Shown here: piece after piece, positions 16,076 to 20,470 of the stretch
Layout: each line of letters opens with the position of its first letter
Position numbering within the stretch: position 1 is the stretch's first letter
The notes under the pieces: model-generated
The model's input: the letters and a program-made list of their open reading frames with translations, nothing else
Told to the model about the DNA's origin: nothing
Database searches by the model: none
Assembly (NCBI GenBank): GCA_044868295.1
Contig: JBIOWF010000291.1
Location: 1 to 20,470 of the forward strand
DNA length: 20,470 nt
Direction: 5' to 3'
From: JBIOWF01 sp044868295
GTDB lineage: Bacteria > Actinomycetota > Actinomycetes > Streptosporangiales > Streptosporangiaceae
Made by a program: the position numbers and the translations under genes

Positions 16076-17575
16076 TTGACCAAATCAAGTTCGAACATTA
16101 TACACACAGATAATGAGGACTCCAAAGTCCATTTCGGCCGCCGAGTCGGAGCGTTGAGGGCGGCCAAGGGAATCACCCAAAAGGCCCTCGCGGAGTCGGT
16201 CGACGTGGCCCACGGCACGATCAGCAATATCATCCACGGGCGTTACCGGCCTCGCGACCGCAAGGTCGCCGAGCAACTCAGCGCCGTCCTGGAGGACGGC
16301 GGAGAACTCACCCGGCTCTACGACCAGTTGTTCATGGGAAAGAAGTCAGCCACTTCTGATGAATTGGAACGCTCCCATGCGGCTCTTCGCTCCTACCTTC
16401 AACGCGCGGAAGTGCGCTTGTCCACGGTCAATCGGGTGGCCGGATCCTTTCTCGCCGGTGCTGGGATTCTCCTCCTGGTGCCGATCCTGCTGAGAGACGC
16501 CGTGCCCAACCTGATGTGGGGCATCAGCCTGTCCTGGACGCACCACCCAGCGAGTTCGGCGCTCCTCGCAACCGGCGCCACCTTGCTCATTATTGTTCCT
16601 ATTTGGGGCTTTCTCTTATTGATCGAGGACCTCTTAGGCTTCTACTTCACGGGGCACAGGTTCGGTGCCGGAAATCCTGATCACAAGCGTGTGAGACGCG
16701 GCCAGCGGCTGGGGTTCCGACACAGGGACACCGACGGCATCGATTCGGATCACCCGGTCTTCAACCCGCGCTTCACACTCACCGGCCTGCGCATGCCGGA
16801 GCGCGAACTCCCCGCGGAGCACCTCTACCAGACGATCGCCGAAGCCCGCCTGAAGGAGCACCTGCGTGTTCTGATCCCTAACGACAACGCCTGGCGGCGC
16901 GCATTCGACGACCGGATCCACGCGACCTTTGACGACCCTGCCCATGTTCCGATCGAGAAAGGCGAGGCCGGCGACGAACAACGACTTACATATGCATTCC
17001 GATTCTCTGCCAGCATCCCGCGTACGCTCACATCCGAGACGGCGAAGATGGAACTCATGCTGGCCAAGCACACCCTGCTCATCCGCATTCTGGTTCTACG
17101 CTATTTCAAGACGATGATGGCCGTTTTCACAACGGGCATATTCCTGCTCATGGCATCGGCACTGGTGACTCTCTTTCAACGCGCGCAATGGCCGCAGCCG
17201 CAGCTGCTCGAATGCCTCCTCGCAGTGTTCCTGATCGCGTCCTCTGCCATCGCCGCGTCCGTCTCCGCGCCGCTGCGCTGGATCTATCGCCAGAGCCCGG
17301 GAAACGGAAAGCTGAAGGACACCTACCGCGACAAACGCATGGTGCGGTTCGAGAACTCCGCGATTCTGCTCTGTCTGCTCAGCGCCGGCGCGGTGGGAGC
17401 CGGAATCGGCACGTTGATCTTCACTTCCGGCGGTGACCTGACCGAACTGTGGGTCATCACCGCCATAGGGGTGATGCTATGGATCCTGATCTTCACAAGA
17501 GGCTGGAAGGGCAGGCTCCGGGATACCCCAGAAGCGCTCAGCACCCTGATCAGGTATGGCGCCGGCCGTCATTGA
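16076..17575 (+). CDS. XRE-type HTH domain fused to a six-helix membrane protein, unknown function
   Basis: The product is 499 residues. The TTG at 16076 is preceded by AGGAG (16065-16069) at ideal spacing; an earlier in-frame TTG at 16022 lacks one. Residues about 18-75 form a helix-turn-helix of the XRE/Cro type (KGITQKALAESVDVAHGTIS, then an arginine-rich GRYRPRDRK and LEDGGELTRLYD), as in many actinomycete DNA-binding regulators. A helical, possibly coiled-coil segment (94-118) leads to two membrane helices (about 121-141, 163-186). A soluble region of about 150 residues follows (190-340), then four more helices (346-367, 377-397, 428-449, 457-474). The N-terminus should be cytoplasmic. 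Leu181 and Leu187 are TTA codons and codon use is less GC-biased than in neighbours. I recognise the HTH but not the rest. It may be a membrane-tethered regulator, or the HTH may be a protein-interaction module. Confidence 0.75.
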   Translation: MTKSSSNIIHTDNEDSKVHFGRRVGALRAAKGITQKALAESVDVAHGTISNIIHGRYRPRDRKVAEQLSAVLEDGGELTRLYDQLFMGKKSATSDELERSHAALRSYLQRAEVRLSTVNRVAGSFLAGAGILLLVPILLRDAVPNLMWGISLSWTHHPASSALLATGATLLIIVPIWGFLLLIEDLLGFYFTGHRFGAGNPDHKRVRRGQRLGFRHRDTDGIDSDHPVFNPRFTLTGLRMPERELPAEHLYQTIAEARLKEHLRVLIPNDNAWRRAFDDRIHATFDDPAHVPIEKGEAGDEQRLTYAFRFSASIPRTLTSETAKMELMLAKHTLLIRILVLRYFKTMMAVFTTGIFLLMASALVTLFQRAQWPQPQLLECLLAVFLIASSAIAASVSAPLRWIYRQSPGNGKLKDTYRDKRMVRFENSAILLCLLSAGAVGAGIGTLIFTSGGDLTELWVITAIGVMLWILIFTRGWKGRLRDTPEALSTLIRYGAGRH

Positions 17576-17652
17576 GAAGGCGCGAAGGTCTCCTGACCTG
17601 GGGCGGAAGCCGTACCCTCACCACTGGCCGCCCGCGCTCGACCAGACGGTCA

Positions 17653-17669
17653 GGCGGAGTCAGTCCGCC
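17653..17669. terminator. Hairpin between convergent genes
   Basis: GGCGGA (17653-17658) and TCCGCC (17664-17669) form a perfect 6-bp stem with a 5-nt loop. The loop contains the stop codon of the minus-strand serine hydrolase (17660-17662). It could terminate the convergent HTH-membrane transcript. A second small hairpin, AGGTC-TCCT-GACCT at 17586-17599, lies just after the plus-strand stop. Confidence 0.35.
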
Positions 17670-18610
17670 ATGGACCGGCAGCGCCGGTGACGCACCTCGT
17701 CGAGTTGCGGGAGCCGATCCGAGATCATCCTGCTGATGTGCTCGATCGTCGCCATCCCCACACCCATGTCCGGCTGAACGTCCGTCTGGACGGAGAGCAC
17801 GTAGTCGTGATCGGCGCCGTACACGTGGCCGTAGCTCGTGACCGCCCACGTGTTGTGCACGAACGGCCGTGGTGTCCAGCCGTTCTTCAGCGCGACATGG
17901 TCGCCCGGGCGGGCGGCCGCGCTGATGCCCCATCTCTGCTCGCGTTCCACGTTTTCCATGAGCTGGAGCACGTAGCGCCGGTCGTCCTCATGAAGCCCCG
18001 CCGCCCCCTGGACCAGCGCGGTCATCAACCGGACCCGATCGGCGGGGCTGGTGGTGGTGCCGCCCCAGTACATGCCCGGCCCCGGCGTGGTGTCCCTCAT
18101 CCGCAGCTTGCCGTATGTGGCCTCCAGGGCCGAGGCGCCGCCGATCCGGCTGTAGAGCGCGTCCGCCGCACGGTTGTCACTGTGTGTGATCATATCGACC
18201 GCGGTGTCCCGCTCCCAGGCGGACAGCCGCCGGTGGGACGCGCGGGCCTGCCGTAGCAGGGTGACGAGGATGTCCACCTTGGCGCCGCTCGCCGTGATCC
18301 ACTCGTGCACGTCCTGCCGGTATCCGACCGTGGCGCCGGTCCGCAGGTCGCGGGCCATCACACCGACGCGCCCGGCCCTGCCGGAGACGAATTTCTGGAG
18401 ATCGGCGGTCAGTTTGCGGCGGGCCTTGGCGGTCACCTTCTTGTCCCTGTACGCCGTGACGCACTGCACCGGGGCCGGCGGGTGTACCGCCGGCGCGGCG
18501 GGCGCGGCGGCGGACACGGCGGAGACCGGACCGGCCTCTTTCGAGGACAGGCAGGCGGTGCAGAAGACGATCAGCAGCACGCCCGCGACAGCGTGTGAGG
18601 GACCGAGCAC
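17660..18610 (-). CDS. Exported serine hydrolase, class A beta-lactamase fold
   Basis: The product is 316 residues with a GTG start (AAGG about eight bases upstream). The N-terminal hydrophobic stretch ends in VFCTAC; Cys20 could be lipidated, although the lipobox is imperfect, so it is either a lipoprotein or a signal-peptide protein. An Ala/Pro linker follows. The serine-hydrolase motifs are present: SGAK (Ser108 nucleophile, Lys111), SDN (144-146), and KNG (242-244) in place of KTG. The omega-loop region after residue 170 shows no ExxLN-type glutamate, so efficient beta-lactam hydrolysis is doubtful and a peptidoglycan- or ester-directed role is as likely. It follows ppgK by 48 bases on the same strand and may be co-transcribed. 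Confidence 0.85.
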   Translation of the reverse strand: MLGPSHAVAGVLLIVFCTACLSSKEAGPVSAVSAAAPAAPAVHPPAPVQCVTAYRDKKVTAKARRKLTADLQKFVSGRAGRVGVMARDLRTGATVGYRQDVHEWITASGAKVDILVTLLRQARASHRRLSAWERDTAVDMITHSDNRAADALYSRIGGASALEATYGKLRMRDTTPGPGMYWGGTTTSPADRVRLMTALVQGAAGLHEDDRRYVLQLMENVEREQRWGISAAARPGDHVALKNGWTPRPFVHNTWAVTSYGHVYGADHDYVLSVQTDVQPDMGVGMATIEHISRMISDRLPQLDEVRHRRCRSMAD

Positions 18611-18658
18611 ACCACCGACCTTAGCGGCAACTCTGCGTAACCACTGGGATAGTCGCTG

Positions 18659-19408
18659 TCAAATTCCAGCCTCGACGCCCACACGATTCTCCACGGCCGC
18701 CATGGCGGCGCCGGTGATGCCGGCGTTGTTGTGCAGTGTGGCCGGGACGACCCGCGTGTCGCCGAGATCGATCGACGGCAGGAACTTCTCCGACTTCTTG
18801 CTGACGCCTCCACCGATGATGACCAGAGAAGGTGAGAGCAGGTTCCGGAGATGCTCGAGGTACTCCTCGACCCGCCCCGCCCATGTTCCCCAGCTCAGCT
18901 CGTGGACTTCTCTGGCTTGGGCGGAGGCCCGCTTCTCGGCGTCCTTTCCGCGGATCTCTATGTGGCCGAACTCGGTGTTCGGCACCAGCCGGCCGTCCAC
19001 GAACAGCGCGGTGCCGATGCCGGTGCCGAAGGTGAGCATGATCACCACCCCCAGCTCGCCCCTGCCCGCGCCGAAGGCCATCTCGGCGACCCCGGCGGCG
19101 TCGGCGTCGTTGAGCACCGCCACGCCGTCACCGAAGAGGTCGCCCGCATTGACGCCTATCCACGAGCGGTCGACGTTCGCCGCGGTCCGGATGACACCGT
19201 CCTGCACGACCCCCGGAAACGTCACGCCGACCGGGCCGGTCCAGGAGAAGTGATCGACGATCCGGCGTACGGTCTCCGCGACGGCCTCCGGTGCCGAGGG
19301 GTCCGGCGTGGGGATGCGCAGCCGCTCCTTGGTCAGCCGGCCCTCGTTCGTGTCCACTGGGGCGCCCTTGATTCCCGACCCGCCGATGTCGATGCCCAGC
19401 GCTTTCAT
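18659..19408 (-). CDS. ppgK: Polyphosphate glucokinase
   Basis: The product is 249 residues, normal for PpgK. It phosphorylates glucose to glucose-6-phosphate using polyphosphate (and often ATP), the typical glucose-entry kinase of actinobacteria. Features: phosphate-binding DIGGSGIKG (7-15), catalytic Asp101 in LNDADAAG, LTFGTGIG (125-132), the ROK-type EFGHIE (146-151), and IIGGGVSKKSEKF near 197-209. The ATG at 19408 has a strong AAGGAGG site. It lies 93 bases downstream of a LacI-family regulator on the same strand, suggesting sugar-linked control. Confidence 0.93.
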   Translation of the reverse strand: MKALGIDIGGSGIKGAPVDTNEGRLTKERLRIPTPDPSAPEAVAETVRRIVDHFSWTGPVGVTFPGVVQDGVIRTAANVDRSWIGVNAGDLFGDGVAVLNDADAAGVAEMAFGAGRGELGVVIMLTFGTGIGTALFVDGRLVPNTEFGHIEIRGKDAEKRASAQAREVHELSWGTWAGRVEEYLEHLRNLLSPSLVIIGGGVSKKSEKFLPSIDLGDTRVVPATLHNNAGITGAAMAAVENRVGVEAGI

Positions 19409-19416
19409 GGCTCCTC

Positions 19417-19438
19417 CTTCGGAGCTCCCCCTTCGGAG
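19417..19438 (-). repeat. Duplicated ribosome-site-like repeat before ppgK
   Basis: On the minus strand CTCCGAAG occurs twice, 14 bases apart; the copy nearer the gene continues into the AAGGAGG ribosome site and the distal copy into AAGGGGGAG. The near copy can also pair with itself as a small CTCC/GGAG hairpin. This may tune translation of ppgK, or be a simple local duplication. Confidence 0.4.
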
Positions 19439-19501
19439 TTCTGCGCCCTCCGCTACCCGTCCGTCTCGAGTTATGCCCAGAACGGCGGGAGCCGTACATG
19501 G

Positions 19502-20470
19502 TCAGCGGGCGGCCAGCGGCACGGGCGGCAGTTCTCCGGAGCCCCTGACAATGAGCCGGGCGGCCAGTTTGGCCGTGCGGGCCCGGCTGTGGTCGCCTCC
19601 GATGCGGGCCAGCGCCATCTCGGCCGCGGTGCGGCCGAGAAGCAGGGTGTCCTGGGCGAGAACCGTGATGCCGGGGTCGAAGGCGTCGGCGAGCGCGAAG
19701 TCGTCGAACCCCACCACGGCGATGTCCTTACGGCGGGCCCGGCCCAGCGCCGTCATGGCCCCCATGCAGGCGAAGTTGTTGCCGGCGAACAACGCGGTCG
19801 GCGGATTGGCGCGGGTGAGGACCTCCTGGGTCACCGCGGCGAAGTCCTCCTGGAGGTGGCCCTGCACGACGAGCCGGGGGTCGGCGGGAATGCCCGCGTC
19901 CTCCAGCGCGGAGCGGTAGCCGCGGAAGCGTTCTTGCCGGGTGTACAGCGTGGCGGGGGTGTCGCCGAGGAAGGCGATCCTGCGGTGACCGTGTTCGATG
20001 AGGTGGCCCACTCCGGCCTTCGCGCCTTCGAGGTTCGCCGTGACGACGCAGTCGGCGGTGAGCCGGGACGGCGGCCGGTCGATGAAGACGATCGGCAGCC
20101 CCCGGCGACGCTCGGCCCGCAGGTATTCGTGGTGACCCAACGCCGCCGGGACGATCAGCACCGCGGCCGCCTGCCGGTCGAGGAACGAGGTGACCAGAGT
20201 GCGCTCCCGCTCCGGATCCTCATCCGACGAACCGATGATGAGGGTGAACCCCTCGTCGCGGATCACGCTCTCGACTCCGGACGCCACCGAGCTGAAGAAC
20301 GGGTTGGCCAGCTCCGGGATGACCAGGCCGACGGCGCGGTCCTTCCCCCCGGCGCGCATGTTGCGGGCCAGGGTGTTGGGCCGGAAGCCGAGGGCCTCGA
20401 CCACGTCCAGCACCCGGCGACGGGTCTCGGGGCTGATCCGAGGCTCGTCGTTGAGCGCCCGGGAGACGGT
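19502..20470 (-). CDS. LacI-family transcriptional regulator, N-terminus beyond the window
   Basis: The reading frame runs off the right edge, so the first residues are missing; 322 residues are visible. It begins inside the LacI helix-turn-helix (TVSRALNDEPRISPETRRRV) and includes the hinge-helix region ending NTLARNMRAG. The periplasmic-binding-protein-like effector domain follows, with typical ANPFFSSVASGVE, a FIDRPP strand, HRRIAFLGD, ALFAGNNFACMGAM and VVGFDDF. LacI regulators usually bind sugars or nucleosides and repress transport or catabolic genes. ppgK lies next downstream on the same strand, but no LacI-type operator was evident in the 93-base gap. An ATG at 20413 is internal and is not the true start. 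Confidence 0.93.
   Translation of the reverse strand, partial: TVSRALNDEPRISPETRRRVLDVVEALGFRPNTLARNMRAGGKDRAVGLVIPELANPFFSSVASGVESVIRDEGFTLIIGSSDEDPERERTLVTSFLDRQAAAVLIVPAALGHHEYLRAERRRGLPIVFIDRPPSRLTADCVVTANLEGAKAGVGHLIEHGHRRIAFLGDTPATLYTRQERFRGYRSALEDAGIPADPRLVVQGHLQEDFAAVTQEVLTRANPPTALFAGNNFACMGAMTALGRARRKDIAVVGFDDFALADAFDPGITVLAQDTLLLGRTAAEMALARIGGDHSRARTAKLAARLIVRGSGELPPVPLAAR

Noticed and set aside
17687..19253. Plus-strand frames opposite the serine hydrolase and ppgK
   Set aside because: They are antisense to two genes with complete catalytic motifs and carry no recognisable domain.

Overview
The window is a high-GC, densely coded stretch of an actinomycete chromosome. GTG and TTG starts, stop/start overlaps, a polyphosphate glucokinase, an orphan conservon-type (nitrate-sensing) histidine kinase, a PknB-like receptor kinase and an actinobacterial-style HrpA helicase all fit a filamentous actinomycete. 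The Streptosporangiales are my best guess, from general resemblance only. No tRNA, rRNA, CRISPR array, transposase or phage gene was found, so this is core or near-core chromosome with a few accessory patches.

Layout, left to right. Positions 1-254 hold no convincing gene. A secreted SGNH/GDSL hydrolase (255-1451) ends at a strong terminator hairpin. Just after it is a short relic of a short-chain dehydrogenase C-terminus. Next is a tight four-gene operon (1761-6243): a fused two-domain ECF ATPase, a six-helix S component, an EcfT subunit, and a cytosolic amidohydrolase of the nucleoside-deaminase type. Together they look like uptake plus deamination of a small, probably purine-like, metabolite. 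The promoter carries a 12-bp palindrome between -35 and -10. A nitrate/nitrite-sensing-type histidine kinase (6317-8275) and a Ser/Thr receptor kinase with an extracytoplasmic sensor domain (8341-10032) follow on the same strand. A start-less Rho_N-like fragment lies behind them.

The minus strand then carries a HAD hydrolase (10272-10925) and the very large ATP-dependent RNA helicase HrpA (11119-15027). Diverging from hrpA is a small proline-rich single-pass membrane protein (15234-15770). Next comes an AT-richer patch and a 499-residue protein that joins an N-terminal XRE-type helix-turn-helix to six predicted membrane helices (16076-17575). This is the least familiar gene here. It and the small membrane protein both contain TTA leucine codons, rare in such genomes and often a sign of developmental (bldA) control or recent acquisition. 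Its promoter region has GTGA half-sites spaced by whole helical turns.

The right end, all on the minus strand, reads from high to low coordinates: a LacI-family regulator (cut by the window edge), polyphosphate glucokinase PpgK, and a secreted, probably lipid-anchored, serine hydrolase of the class A beta-lactamase fold that appears to lack the deacylating glutamate. The LacI-PpgK neighbourhood suggests sugar-responsive control of glucose phosphorylation, but this is inferred from position only.
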